Source: Pedobacter cryoconitis (GTDB lineage Bacteria; Bacteroidota; Bacteroidia; Sphingobacteriales; Sphingobacteriaceae). Taken from it: a DNA stretch of 64,000 bases. The stretch lies in contig NZ_CP014504.1 in assembly GCF_001590605.1 (NCBI RefSeq), positions 558,001 through 622,000 of the forward strand, given 5' to 3'. Under the pieces are notes generated by a model. The model was not told the origin of the DNA. It did no database searches and worked only from the letters and a program-made list of their open reading frames with translations. The translations under genes and the position numbers were made by a program. How positions within the stretch are numbered: position 1 is the stretch's first letter; each line of letters starts with the position of its first letter. Shown here in pieces: positions 1-8,990 of this stretch.

Positions 1-745
1 CTTGGGTGATCAGGTTTAAAACATCCTGATTATCAAATGGAGACTGGCTGTTTTGTGCTGTTTCCAGGTAGAATTTATTTAAGGAAAGGTTGACCGGCAG
101 ATCATCTAAAAACCATTTAGACAAGGCAATCAGGTCGTATACATTATCATTAACAGCGTAATTACGCCAGTCAAAATAGAAGCTTAGTCCAGGTATAAGG
201 TTTATTGCCGGTGGGTTTTCTATTCCGATATAGAGTGTATTTTTCTCCAGGCCTTCCCCTGGATTACTATGGGTAAGTAAAGTCTTATTGTGCTGCGCAT
301 CAATTTTAAATATATTACTTCCGTTGGCGAGGTAAGCTATTTCAGAATGAAATACTTTAACAGCCTTTAAAGGGCTAAAGAAGATGTCTGATGTGTTTTC
401 TCCGCTATTTTCACTTTTATCTTTCAGCCTTTTTCTAAAAAAGAACTGGGTTTTGGTATCAATTGTTTCTGTAGGCTCAATAGCGCGTGCATGTAATATC
501 GCATGCGCTGGGAGGGCAGAGGTTAGGGTGTCTGAAGCTAAAATGCGGGAAATACGATCCAGAATACGGTTCTCCAGATTTTTTACATCATTGGAAACAT
601 TGAAAAGTTCTGTACTTAAGGCTTCAATCAGCAATTTAACCAGCGGATCAAAATCATTGGTGTTTTTTATACCCCAGTAATCTAATGCATTTTTTAAAAT
701 CCTGTTCCTTATTTCGTCTTTAGAGGAGTAAAATATGTTCTTCAT
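1..745 (-). CDS. tssF: T6SS baseplate protein TssF, N-terminal part (cut by window edge)
   Basis: The reading frame opens with ATG at 745 (complement) and stays open to position 1, giving 248 codons of a protein that normally has about 600 residues. The part rich in ALSTELFNVSNDVKNLENR followed by a PAHAILHARAIEP stretch resembles the N-terminus of TssF/VasA, where a helical segment leads to the conserved proline-rich 'P.HA....P' region. TssF forms the baseplate wedge with TssG and TssE. The tssE-like gene next to it on the same strand and the sheath genes facing away support this. The 3' part lies outside the window, so TssF is inferred from these N-terminal features and the context. Confidence 0.75.
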   Translation of the reverse strand, partial: MKNIFYSSKDEIRNRILKNALDYWGIKNTNDFDPLVKLLIEALSTELFNVSNDVKNLENRILDRISRILASDTLTSALPAHAILHARAIEPTETIDTKTQFFFRKRLKDKSENSGENTSDIFFSPLKAVKVFHSEIAYLANGSNIFKIDAQHNKTLLTHSNPGEGLEKNTLYIGIENPPAINLIPGLSFYFDWRNYAVNDNVYDLIALSKWFLDDLPVNLSLNKFYLETAQNSQSPFDNQDVLNLITQ

Positions 746-946
746 TTAGCGTTTGTCGTTTAATGGGTGATGAAAATGATTTTCACCTTTGTTTTTTGCG
801 CTTAATCGCATTAAAGATCGTGTAAGCTTAAGTAAATTAATTTAAACCAGTAGCATTGTCCTGTCTTTATCGTATTGTAACAGCTTTGTGATGTAGCAGG
901 CTGTATATAAATTAGTTCAGTGTTTCCTTAAAATAGAACACTCTGG

Positions 947-1381
947 TTAACTTGAAAGTGGACTTAAGAATAAGCCAGTGTTAAAATAATATTTTTCTCC
1001 TGTGATATTCATTTTTCCCCAGATAGAAATATCCACTTTTTTCTTGATTTCTGTAACATTTCTGAGAGAAAATTTCTTCTCTACTTCGGTCATATTGATT
1101 TCAACCTCAACCTGATAGAGGCGACGTTCATATTCTGTAATAGATCTGAGCAAAGATTGCCTGAATTTTTCTTCCCAGGTTGTCTCGCTAACTATTAATT
1201 CGAAGTCTAAATCCCATATTTCGCAGCCAAAGTTCCTGTTATGCCTGTGTTCTCCATATCTGGTAAAAATAATCAACTCTATATTCTGAGAGATTGATTT
1301 CCCCAAATCGGCCTCTGTAAGGTCTTTGTTGTCGAGAATGTTTTTTAATCGAAATGGTTTGTTATATAAGAAATCTGACAT
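947..1381 (-). CDS. tssE: TssE-like T6SS baseplate protein (gp25/GPW family)
   Basis: This 144-residue protein matches the size and layout of gp25-like TssE. A disordered N-terminus is followed by a segment with 'ISQNIELIIFTRYGEHRHN', equivalent to the gp25 region where an initial helix leads to the 'P..R....FG' loop; here it reads NRNFGCEIWD. The end has WEEKFRQSLLRSITEYERR and a beta-rich tail. In the T4 baseplate gp25 nucleates sheath polymerisation. The gene lies about 200 bases upstream of tssF on the same strand and diverges from the TssO-like gene at 1531. The canonical EPR-type motif of proteobacterial TssE is not obvious, which is usual for divergent T6SSiii members. Confidence 0.72.
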   Translation of the reverse strand: MSDFLYNKPFRLKNILDNKDLTEADLGKSISQNIELIIFTRYGEHRHNRNFGCEIWDLDFELIVSETTWEEKFRQSLLRSITEYERRLYQVEVEINMTEVEKKFSLRNVTEIKKKVDISIWGKMNITGEKYYFNTGLFLSPLSS

Positions 1382-1530
1382 TGGTTAATACTTAAATGGA
1401 ACAATAATTGGTAAATGGTTAATCAATATTACGTCCAAAATTTATATATTGGAATAGAATACTAACAGACTTTTAATAAACATGTTATTATAATTAAAAT
1501 CTTACACCTCTCAAATCTAATCAACTTCCG
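1382..1530. promoter_or_regulatory. Divergent intergenic region of the T6SS locus
   Basis: This 149-base AT-rich stretch separates the two divergent T6SS transcription units and must hold promoters in both directions. I could not find an unambiguous TAnnTTTG box in either orientation; a near match lies around 1434-1445 on the minus strand. No inverted repeat stands out as an operator. Confidence 0.4.
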
Positions 1531-2052
1531 ATGAAACCTATAAATGCTCAGGAACTGAACAAGTCATACCGGCTCTTTATTTTTAATTTCATTTCCGTAA
1601 CCATTTTTGCCGTAATCTGTGTTTATCTGTTTTTTGCAGCTTCCAGATTTGAATACGAGCTTTTGGAAAAGGAAGTGAAACAAACAGAACAGTTGCTTTC
1701 TAAACGGAAAGATATCAATACTAAATTTGATATGATCCTGTTAAGATTCAAAGAACTTTCCAAATACACCTCCATCAATTCTGAGGAGATGAATAATCAG
1801 GCGATCATGCTTGAAGATATTCAAAATACAAATTTCAAAATCAAAGACATCATTAAAAAAGAAAAGACAACAGTGAGTAGTTTTCTGTTGTATAAAAAAA
1901 TGACTGAAGATATTTCTCAGATGGCAGGAATCCAGGATTCTTTGTTTACCACGAGATTTCAGATTGAGAATGTAAAAACACAATTGGATGCTTGTTTTCA
2001 AACGAACAACAATGCGGCTAAAAAAATAAGAGGGGGAAGGTTTACCAGGTAA
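1531..2052 (+). CDS. tssO: Small T6SSiii inner-membrane protein, TssO-like
   Basis: The protein has 173 residues. One transmembrane helix sits near the N-terminus (about residues 15-38, FIFNFISVTIFAVICVYLFF), followed by a long charged, coiled-coil-like helical region to about residue 160 and a basic tail. This single-pass topology with a large extracytoplasmic helical part is what is known for TssO of Bacteroidota T6SSiii, where TssN, TssO, TssP, TssQ and TssR are thought to replace the TssJLM membrane complex. The stop is two bases before the next start, so the two are translationally coupled. The assignment rests on position and topology, and the neighbour at 2055 is an equally good TssO candidate. 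Confidence 0.6.
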   Translation: MKPINAQELNKSYRLFIFNFISVTIFAVICVYLFFAASRFEYELLEKEVKQTEQLLSKRKDINTKFDMILLRFKELSKYTSINSEEMNNQAIMLEDIQNTNFKIKDIIKKEKTTVSSFLLYKKMTEDISQMAGIQDSLFTTRFQIENVKTQLDACFQTNNNAAKKIRGGRFTR

Positions 2053-2054
2053 TT

Positions 2055-2552
2055 ATGATTAAATTAAGTATAAAAGAACGAAGAGATCAATTCCTTTTTT
2101 TTATCGGAATATTTCTATTTACTACCGGATTACTAAGCTTTGGTTTGTTTTACGATTATGGTAACGGCAGGGTAGTTTCAAAACAGGATCTTGCTGATAA
2201 ACTGGAACAGAATGCAGAATTTGAAGCTACGGTTAAAGAACAAAGAGCCACTATTGATACGACTTACAAAAACATTATGACTTTTGATCCCGGGGTACAG
2301 GCTGTATTCCTGGAGAATGATATCAAAAACTCAATGGCTTCTATCAAATCGAATTATGAACGGAAAGCTTACGATGCACGTTACAAAACATTTCTGCAGG
2401 CTTCTCAGCTTTATAGTGATTTGTTTTATAACAGAAGAGAACTCAAAGGAAATAACAAGGATATTGAGAAATTAAGCAAATCCTTAGAAGATTGTAAGTT
2501 ATCTACTCGCCAGCTCAGACAGACCATGGGCAGCCAGCCGAACCAGAGATAA
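2055..2552 (+). CDS. Second small T6SSiii inner-membrane protein (TssO-like)
   Basis: The protein has 165 residues with a transmembrane helix at about residues 12-34 (QFLFFIGIFLFTTGLLSFGLF) and a helical, charged remainder with heptad-like spacing. It shares topology and size with the protein at 1531, which suggests that the two are paralogues or hetero-partners, although I see little direct identity. It lies between the first TssO-like gene (gap of two bases) and the PKD protein (gap of 38 bases). It probably belongs to the trans-envelope complex. Which of the two corresponds to TssO in published T6SSiii nomenclature cannot be decided from sequence alone. Confidence 0.6.
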   Translation: MIKLSIKERRDQFLFFIGIFLFTTGLLSFGLFYDYGNGRVVSKQDLADKLEQNAEFEATVKEQRATIDTTYKNIMTFDPGVQAVFLENDIKNSMASIKSNYERKAYDARYKTFLQASQLYSDLFYNRRELKGNNKDIEKLSKSLEDCKLSTRQLRQTMGSQPNQR

Positions 2553-2590
2553 CCAACCAAACCGAATTAATAACAACAAAATATAAACCT

Positions 2591-3541
2591 ATGGCCGATA
2601 CTAATACTACGAATGGAAAATCAGTAAGCAGTAATTCACAGGGATACATCTTCCTGTATATTTTTATTGCAATCCTGATTATTGCTGCACTTATCTTTTT
2701 ATTGAAAAGCTCATTTTTTGATAAACGCAGTGTTGATGCAAGAATCTTAAAAGATGAGATGTACCTGAATGAAGATCTCGTATTTACCGACAATACCAGG
2801 AGCGCAAAAAAATGGCTTTGGGAGTTTGGTAACGGGGCGAAATTAACGACACAAAACGGGAGTTACCGCTATACTAAATCAGGTTCTTATATCATCAGGC
2901 TAACTGTTGACGGAGAATTAAAAGAGCAATTCCCGGTTACGGTAAGAGATACTGTTGTTGCCGCTTTGGATACGATGGTCACGATCAGCGGTCCAACCTC
3001 GGGGGTGGTAAACGAAGAGGTCAGGGTAGAGGCAGAAGGAAAGGGTAACCAGTTTGAATGGTCTTTCGGAGAAACCAACCGGGTAGATGTAAAAGGCAGA
3101 ACTGCTTTATATACTTTTCATACTCCGGGTAAGTTCATGGTGAAGTTAACAACCGACAGAAGTCACAGACCTATTTATCATACTATTTTTATTACAGATC
3201 CAAATGCGGAACTGGATACGGACATGGTGGTACCTGGTGAAGGGGAGCAAAAAGTTATTGATGATATCAGGGCACGTTTGCAGGCAATTGCGAATGGGGC
3301 AGATTTCAATTCAAATTATTACTACCTGATCCGCAGGTATATGTGTAACAATGAAAAGGTTACTGTAGCCGTTGACCAGGACGGGGTTAAAAAGTCGAGT
3401 GATTTTTATTCTTATTGTATGGGACTGACTTTCGGAGGTGAAATTGTTGTTGATGAAGCTCAATTGACAATCAGCCCTAATTCTACTTGTGCCACTCTGG
3501 TAAATATCAAACAACATTCAGCCAATACAGTAAAAAAATAA
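2591..3541 (+). CDS. PKD-domain membrane protein of the T6SSiii envelope complex (possibly TssP)
   Basis: The protein has 316 residues. A polar N-terminus (about 18 residues) is followed by a strong transmembrane helix (about 19-41), so most of the protein is periplasmic. Two PKD-like beta-sandwich repeats follow, recognisable by the 'W.FGNG' (about residue 77) and 'W.FG' (about 156) motifs, each followed by aromatic-G-x-(Y/F) strands such as YRYTKSGSYIIRL and YTFHTPGKFMVKL. The C-terminal 100 residues form a separate alpha/beta region. Its place between the TssO-like genes and tssR fits a structural part of the trans-envelope complex. The name TssP is a guess from gene order; the PKD fold and topology are visible directly. 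Confidence 0.6.
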   Translation: MADTNTTNGKSVSSNSQGYIFLYIFIAILIIAALIFLLKSSFFDKRSVDARILKDEMYLNEDLVFTDNTRSAKKWLWEFGNGAKLTTQNGSYRYTKSGSYIIRLTVDGELKEQFPVTVRDTVVAALDTMVTISGPTSGVVNEEVRVEAEGKGNQFEWSFGETNRVDVKGRTALYTFHTPGKFMVKLTTDRSHRPIYHTIFITDPNAELDTDMVVPGEGEQKVIDDIRARLQAIANGADFNSNYYYLIRRYMCNNEKVTVAVDQDGVKKSSDFYSYCMGLTFGGEIVVDEAQLTISPNSTCATLVNIKQHSANTVKK

Positions 3542-3546
3542 CCACT

Positions 3547-5907
3547 ATGAAAAGAATTATATCCCTCTCTATATTGATTGCCCAAACTGCTTTTGTCATG
3601 GCACAATCGCCGGCAGCTTTTGGAAAAAAAGTAAAGTACATGCCTAAGGCTTATGCCAAGCCATCTGCTTTAACGAACCTGAGTGAAGATGGTAGCAGAA
3701 CTAAACTGCCGTGGATTGTTTTCTCAGACAGAGATGAAAACTATACCACTACAGCACCAGGAGGAAGCCTGATCATGAAAAAGCTGAACTTTATGGAGCC
3801 TTTTTATGTTTCTAAAGATGAAAACGGATATTTAAAATTGATTAAATATAAGGCCGGAATGATCAGGGGAAGAAAGATCAATGATAAGAAAAGTGCAATT
3901 AGCTATGGCTGGATTCCAAAGTCAAAAATGTTATTGTGGCAGCGTTCTTATTCTAATCAGAAATCAGGCTATCCGGAAAAATCAATTGCTATTGTAACCG
4001 GTAAAGTGCCGATGACGGAATCTAAATTCTATTACGACAATACCGATTCTGCTTTCGTTTACAGTTCTCCTGAGCTTAAAAAGAAAGTGAGCAAGGTGAG
4101 GTTGCATGAGCTGAATTATATCTTTAAAAAATCTGAAGATGGTAAAAAATACCTGATTGGAAATGAAGATCAGCTGGTTACCGATAGTGCTGCTAAAAGT
4201 ATTTACGGATGGATAGCTTCTGATGCTGTGCATAGCTGGGGTGACAGGTTATATATCACACCAAAACAAATTGATTCTTATGATCAGAGTGATTCGGTTG
4301 CTTTAGCGCTGACTGGTGTACATATGGATCCGCTTTTAGCTGCAAATGATATTATCCTGAGAAGTTCTCCAGTGGTAAATGATGATGGTGCAGGGAATTA
4401 TACTTTAGGGGTAGCCAGTGATGTCTATAATAAATCAAATAATAAACTGATTACGATTAATGGTGCAACATTGTCTTACCTGACTTATTTGGAGTTAAGA
4501 AAAAACATCCACCAGATCAATGTGATTTTTGTTGTGGATGGCGGAAGTCCGATGTCACGTTACTTTTCAGGGTTAACGAATACGATTCAATCTTTTGAGA
4601 ATATTTTCAATGACTATGGTAAAAAGCATAAGGTAAGTTACGGTGCTGTGGTTTATAGAAATGAGGCTGCCGGAACGTTAAGCACGCCTTCGATCTCTCC
4701 TGATTACAGGAAATTAATGAGCTTCCTTTCTACAGAGGCCACGAGAACTGAAAGATACAATGGGAGAATTGTTGCTGAACCTGTTTTTGATGGGGTAAGA
4801 GCTGGTTTAAATATGCTTAAAAACCATAAAAACGAAACGAACCTGATTGTGCTGATTGGTAGCACTGGAAATGAGACTTCTTCTGCTTACCGTTTAACGC
4901 AGCTGACTGAAGAGTTTGCCCGTGCTGATGCCAGGTTATTGGCGATTCAGTTGTACAGTGATTATGATCAGTTGTTCAATAATTTTGTATTACAGTCTAA
5001 GAAACTGGTTTCTGAATCTGCAGTTTATTCGGCAGATAAAAAGAAAAGATTTTTAGTGAAGGGTGAGGGATTGAACAATACACAGGCTTACAATACGAGT
5101 CAGCTGGATTCAATTTCTTATTATCTTGATTATCCAAAAAACAGCTTAATCCAGGGCGGGGTAGTTTTCCCGACCAAAGGTTCCGTGAATTCAAATGAGT
5201 CTATGAATATTGCCATGAGACGCTTCATCAAAGAAACGGACATGGATATCAATAACCAGGTGAGTTCTCTGGACAGTGCTTTCAGGTTAACCGGGATTGA
5301 ACGTAAAAACCTGTCTCCGATTGTGGAAGCTCAGCTGAGTGCGCCTGTTGGGGAAGAAGTAGCGGATAAAATGCCGCATAATGGTTTTAAATATTATATG
5401 ACTACTGGTGTGCATTCAGATATTGTATCGAAGAATAAAGATTTGATGCAATATGCATTAATCCTGAATACCATGGAGTATAAGCAGATTGGTGATATTT
5501 TCTCTTTAATGATCGGACAAAATCTTCAGCCTGATCAGTCTTCTTTCAGAAAGAAGTTACAGAAAAACTATTTTAATATTCTCCGTAATTTCCTGGATGT
5601 TGATATTTCAAGAGGACATATTAAACCAATGACTTTAGCCAAATATTTCAAAACGGTAACAGGTTTGCCAGTTACCAATGAACTGTTGAATAAATACACA
5701 GTTGGCGATTTAAGAAGCCAGAGCAAAATGCCACAGGCAGATTTTGAGTCTTATATTAAATTCCTGATCAACTCAAATGAGCAGATTAAAAGAGGAACGC
5801 AGGTTGGTCAGCAATTTATTTCCAACGGAAAAACTTACTACTATATCACGGAGAAGAATTTTGTGCAGGCCGCTGCCAGTGAAAGTGCAGTAAAAGAAAC
5901 ACCTTAG
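3547..5907 (+). CDS. tssR: T6SSiii periplasmic/outer-membrane component TssR with vWA-like domain
   Basis: I chose ATG 3547 because it begins a clean signal peptide (MKRIISLSILIAQTAFVMAQ) right after the preceding stop; an upstream in-frame start at 3487 would overlap the previous gene. The product has 786 residues, the usual size of TssR. The N-terminal third holds SH3-like beta segments. From about residue 322 a von Willebrand A-like domain begins, with hydrophobic strand IFVV and acidic residue D331 in DGGSPMS, where the canonical DxSxS metal site is degenerate. A helical C-terminal part follows. TssR is known only from Bacteroidota T6SSiii and is thought to act in the periplasm or at the outer membrane. 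The stop is 11 bases before clpV. Confidence 0.85.
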   Translation: MKRIISLSILIAQTAFVMAQSPAAFGKKVKYMPKAYAKPSALTNLSEDGSRTKLPWIVFSDRDENYTTTAPGGSLIMKKLNFMEPFYVSKDENGYLKLIKYKAGMIRGRKINDKKSAISYGWIPKSKMLLWQRSYSNQKSGYPEKSIAIVTGKVPMTESKFYYDNTDSAFVYSSPELKKKVSKVRLHELNYIFKKSEDGKKYLIGNEDQLVTDSAAKSIYGWIASDAVHSWGDRLYITPKQIDSYDQSDSVALALTGVHMDPLLAANDIILRSSPVVNDDGAGNYTLGVASDVYNKSNNKLITINGATLSYLTYLELRKNIHQINVIFVVDGGSPMSRYFSGLTNTIQSFENIFNDYGKKHKVSYGAVVYRNEAAGTLSTPSISPDYRKLMSFLSTEATRTERYNGRIVAEPVFDGVRAGLNMLKNHKNETNLIVLIGSTGNETSSAYRLTQLTEEFARADARLLAIQLYSDYDQLFNNFVLQSKKLVSESAVYSADKKKRFLVKGEGLNNTQAYNTSQLDSISYYLDYPKNSLIQGGVVFPTKGSVNSNESMNIAMRRFIKETDMDINNQVSSLDSAFRLTGIERKNLSPIVEAQLSAPVGEEVADKMPHNGFKYYMTTGVHSDIVSKNKDLMQYALILNTMEYKQIGDIFSLMIGQNLQPDQSSFRKKLQKNYFNILRNFLDVDISRGHIKPMTLAKYFKTVTGLPVTNELLNKYTVGDLRSQSKMPQADFESYIKFLINSNEQIKRGTQVGQQFISNGKTYYYITEKNFVQAAASESAVKETP

Positions 5908-5918
5908 TATCAGATATT

Positions 5919-8435
5919 ATGAGTCTTACAAACATTAGTGAATCAGTAAAGCTAGCAATCAGGGTCGCGCAATCCCTTGCTAAAGAGTACCGTAATCCTG
6001 AATTTACTGCTGCTCACCTTTTAAAGGGGTTAATGCATAAGGAAGTTGGATTGAGGGGGTTTTTATCTTCTATTGGAAAAGATGAGGAATATATCAGTGA
6101 ATGGGCTGAAGTAAGAATTGAAGAGTTAGAAAAGACTTCTTCCTCGCAGGAGGAAGTAAAAGGCAGTCCTGAAATCGCAAAGGTTTTTGAGGAAGCTGAC
6201 CTGGTAAGGATTAAGCTTGGACTGGATTTAATTACACCTGTATGTGTACTTACTTCTTTATGTAAACCTACGGTAGGGTTTAAGCCGGATCAGTTGAAGT
6301 CCTTTCCAATTAAGGAAAAGGAATTGCTGGACCTTTATTTAAAGGATGAAGAGTTACAGGCTGTTGTGGCACCAGTTTCCGGAAGTGGAAAAGGGGCGCA
6401 GGGCGGTGTTGGCACGACTGCTTTACATAAGTATTGCATTGACCGGATTGCACTCGCCCGTGATGGCAAAACGGATCCGATTATTGGCCGGGATAAGGAA
6501 GCGAGAATGATTATGGAAATCCTCTGCCGCAGAACTAAACCAAATGTAATTATTACTGGTGATGCCGGTGTTGGTAAAACAGCTCTGGTCGATGGTTTTG
6601 CACAGGATATTATTGCAGATAATGTTCCTGAGTTATTGAAAGGGGTGCAGCTTTTTGAACTGGATCTGGGTTCTTTAATTGCAGGGGCTTCTTATAAAGG
6701 AGAAATTGAAGACCGTTTGAAGAATATCTTAAAAGAGATTAAGCAATTTGATAAGGCTGTATTATTCATTGATGAGATTCATACTTTATTAGATAATAAG
6801 GGCCCTATAGGTGGCGGCGTTGGTAATTTATTAAAGCCTGAACTGGCCAGAGGCGAGATTACGGTCATTGGTGCGACAACCATTGATGAGTACAGGAAAA
6901 TTATAGAGCCGGAACAGGCTTTTAGCAGAAGGTTTGAGGTTTTGCAGGTGAATGAACCTAATGAAGCCTCAGCGATTAAAATGCTGGAAAAACTGACGGT
7001 AAAATATGAGGAACATCACCAGCTGAAAGTTCAGCCAGATGCGATTCCTGAGTGTGTGCGGTTAGCGAAACGCTATATGAAAGACCGCAGGCTCCCGGAT
7101 TCTGCTTTCGACTTGCTGGACCGTTCTATGGCGGCCATGAAAATGATGAACGATACTTCAGAGAAAGTGCTGGAAGAGTTAACCCAGACGCTTGCTGAGT
7201 TAGAGTTATCTGATATTGACGAAGTAACTGAACTGACTGACTACAAATGGCTATACAACCAGTTGCAGGATAAAGTAAGCCCGGTATTGTTGGGACAGCT
7301 GACGGATGAAACACAAGTAGAGGCTTTTGAAACAGCCGATGAGTATCACCAGTATATTGCTAAAAATCTGGATGCGCTGAAGGTATTGACCGAACGTAAA
7401 TCAGACGAAGTGACCAAACAGGATATTGCTTCTATTGTTTCTTATAAGACAGGTATCCCACTGGGGAAAATCCAGGCACAGGAGAAAGAAAAACTGATGA
7501 ACATGGAAGCTTTCCTGAAAAGAAGGGTTGTTGGACAGGATCAGGCTTTAAAGGCTGTTTCTGATGCGATTCTGGAATCAAGAAGTGGGTTGAACAAAAA
7601 AGGTCAGCCTATTGGTTCATTTTTCTTGCTTGGGCCAACAGGAACAGGAAAAACAGAACTGGCCAAGTCTATTGCTGAATTCTTATTCAATGATGAAAAG
7701 GCAATGATCCGTTTTGATATGTCCGAGTTTAAGGAAGAACATTCTGCGGCTTTGTTGTATGGAGCGCCTCCGGGATACGTGGGTTATGAAGAAGGTGGTA
7801 TGCTGGTCAATAAGATCAGAGAGCAGCCTTATTCTGTGTTATTATTTGATGAAATTGAAAAAGCGCATCCTTCGGTATTTGATACTTTCTTACAGATTCT
7901 GGATGAAGGGCATATGCATGACAGGCTGGGTAAAGAAGGTGATTTCTCCAATTCGCTGATTTTATTCACTTCTAATATTGGTAGTGAGTGGATCTCTGAG
8001 CAGGTGGGACAGGGAATTATCCCGACTTCACAGCAGTTAATGGAGATTATGGCACGTCAGTTCAGACCGGAGTTTTTAGCGCGTTTGTCTGAGATTGTAC
8101 CTTTCGCGCCAATCAATGAAAGCAACGTAGTGCGGATCTTCGAGATTCAGCTCAAAAGTTTAATTGATGCTTTACACAAACAAGGCATAGCTTTTGAGAT
8201 TGAAGAAGAAGCAACAAAGATGCTGGCACTGAGTGGTTTTACGCCTAAGTATGGGGCGAGACAATTATCGGGGGTAATCCGGAATGAGTTAAGAAGACCG
8301 ATCTCAAAATATATTATTTCTGGTGCTTTGAAAAAAGGCAGTACGATTGTAATCAGAAAGCATGAAACAGAAGAAAAGCTGGAGTGGGAGATTATTGAGC
8401 AAACTCCTGTTACTGAATTAGAAAACGAATTATAG
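5919..8435 (+). CDS. clpV: T6SS sheath-disassembly ATPase ClpV (TssH)
   Basis: This is an 838-residue Hsp100/ClpB-type AAA+ protein. It has an N-terminal Clp domain (residues 1-150), a first ATPase module with Walker A GDAGVGKT near residue 214 and Walker B LFIDEIH, a shortened middle domain (about 400-500), and a second module with GPTGTGKT near residue 572, Walker B LLFDEIEKAHP and the D2-small domain. The middle region is shorter than in ClpB and the gene lies directly in front of tssB and tssC. Both facts favour ClpV, which unfolds contracted TssB/TssC sheaths for recycling, over a housekeeping disaggregase. Confidence 0.92.
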   Translation: MSLTNISESVKLAIRVAQSLAKEYRNPEFTAAHLLKGLMHKEVGLRGFLSSIGKDEEYISEWAEVRIEELEKTSSSQEEVKGSPEIAKVFEEADLVRIKLGLDLITPVCVLTSLCKPTVGFKPDQLKSFPIKEKELLDLYLKDEELQAVVAPVSGSGKGAQGGVGTTALHKYCIDRIALARDGKTDPIIGRDKEARMIMEILCRRTKPNVIITGDAGVGKTALVDGFAQDIIADNVPELLKGVQLFELDLGSLIAGASYKGEIEDRLKNILKEIKQFDKAVLFIDEIHTLLDNKGPIGGGVGNLLKPELARGEITVIGATTIDEYRKIIEPEQAFSRRFEVLQVNEPNEASAIKMLEKLTVKYEEHHQLKVQPDAIPECVRLAKRYMKDRRLPDSAFDLLDRSMAAMKMMNDTSEKVLEELTQTLAELELSDIDEVTELTDYKWLYNQLQDKVSPVLLGQLTDETQVEAFETADEYHQYIAKNLDALKVLTERKSDEVTKQDIASIVSYKTGIPLGKIQAQEKEKLMNMEAFLKRRVVGQDQALKAVSDAILESRSGLNKKGQPIGSFFLLGPTGTGKTELAKSIAEFLFNDEKAMIRFDMSEFKEEHSAALLYGAPPGYVGYEEGGMLVNKIREQPYSVLLFDEIEKAHPSVFDTFLQILDEGHMHDRLGKEGDFSNSLILFTSNIGSEWISEQVGQGIIPTSQQLMEIMARQFRPEFLARLSEIVPFAPINESNVVRIFEIQLKSLIDALHKQGIAFEIEEEATKMLALSGFTPKYGARQLSGVIRNELRRPISKYIISGALKKGSTIVIRKHETEEKLEWEIIEQTPVTELENEL

Positions 8436-8510
8436 AATTATTACTGTTTTATAAAATTAAATTCAATATTTTTATTGTAAATAGATCTTAAACCCTTAAA
8501 TATCAACACT

Positions 8511-8957
8511 ATGTTTAACTATGAAATTGGCGGAAACGAAAGAAAAGTAGATACTTCGGAAGCCTTCGCAGATATTGCCCATAATAAAACACTTTTTATC
8601 CAGAAATTAACAGATAATGAACCGATCAAACCTGAAAAAGTAGAGGGTTTAAAAACTGTACAGGAGGTCTTTAATCATTATAAACCTAAAGTTAATGTGG
8701 GTTTTGAGCGCCAGGATGGTATGCCTGTAGCAGAAACCCTGCATTTCAACAACCTTGGAGACTTCTCTGTAAAAAGTATCATTAACCAAAGTACACACCT
8801 GAATAATATCAATATTGAGCGTGAAATGTCTTTAAATGTGATTAAACAGTTGAAATCAAATAAGACATTGAAATCTACGCTGGACGATGCGGAAACTAAA
8901 CATGCGTTTATCAGTGCATTGAAGAATTTCGTAGCTGAGTTAGAAGAGAATAAATAG
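8511..8957 (+). CDS. tssB: T6SS contractile sheath small subunit TssB
   Basis: This 148-residue protein precedes tssC, as in all T6SS loci. The central segment VFNHYKPKVNVGFERQDG corresponds to the TssB region that enters the intertwined beta-sheet with TssC. The C-terminal part after about residue 85 is helical (FSVKSIINQSTHLNNINIE, then a helix ending LKNFVAELEE). The N-terminus EIGGNERKVDTSEAFADI is typical of the Bacteroidota form and unlike the proteobacterial one. A 75-base spacer separates it from clpV; tssC follows after 33 bases. Confidence 0.88.
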   Translation: MFNYEIGGNERKVDTSEAFADIAHNKTLFIQKLTDNEPIKPEKVEGLKTVQEVFNHYKPKVNVGFERQDGMPVAETLHFNNLGDFSVKSIINQSTHLNNINIEREMSLNVIKQLKSNKTLKSTLDDAETKHAFISALKNFVAELEENK

Positions 8958-8990
8958 ATCAGGTATCATAGGTAGAATATAAAATATATT

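Noticed and set aside
384..680. Open frame on the plus strand opposite tssF
   Set aside because: It is antisense to a clear tssF frame and has a low-complexity Ser/Phe composition.
1741..2001. Open frame on the minus strand inside the TssO-like gene
   Set aside because: It is a shadow of the coding strand with no family signal and unnatural Cys/Phe/His composition.
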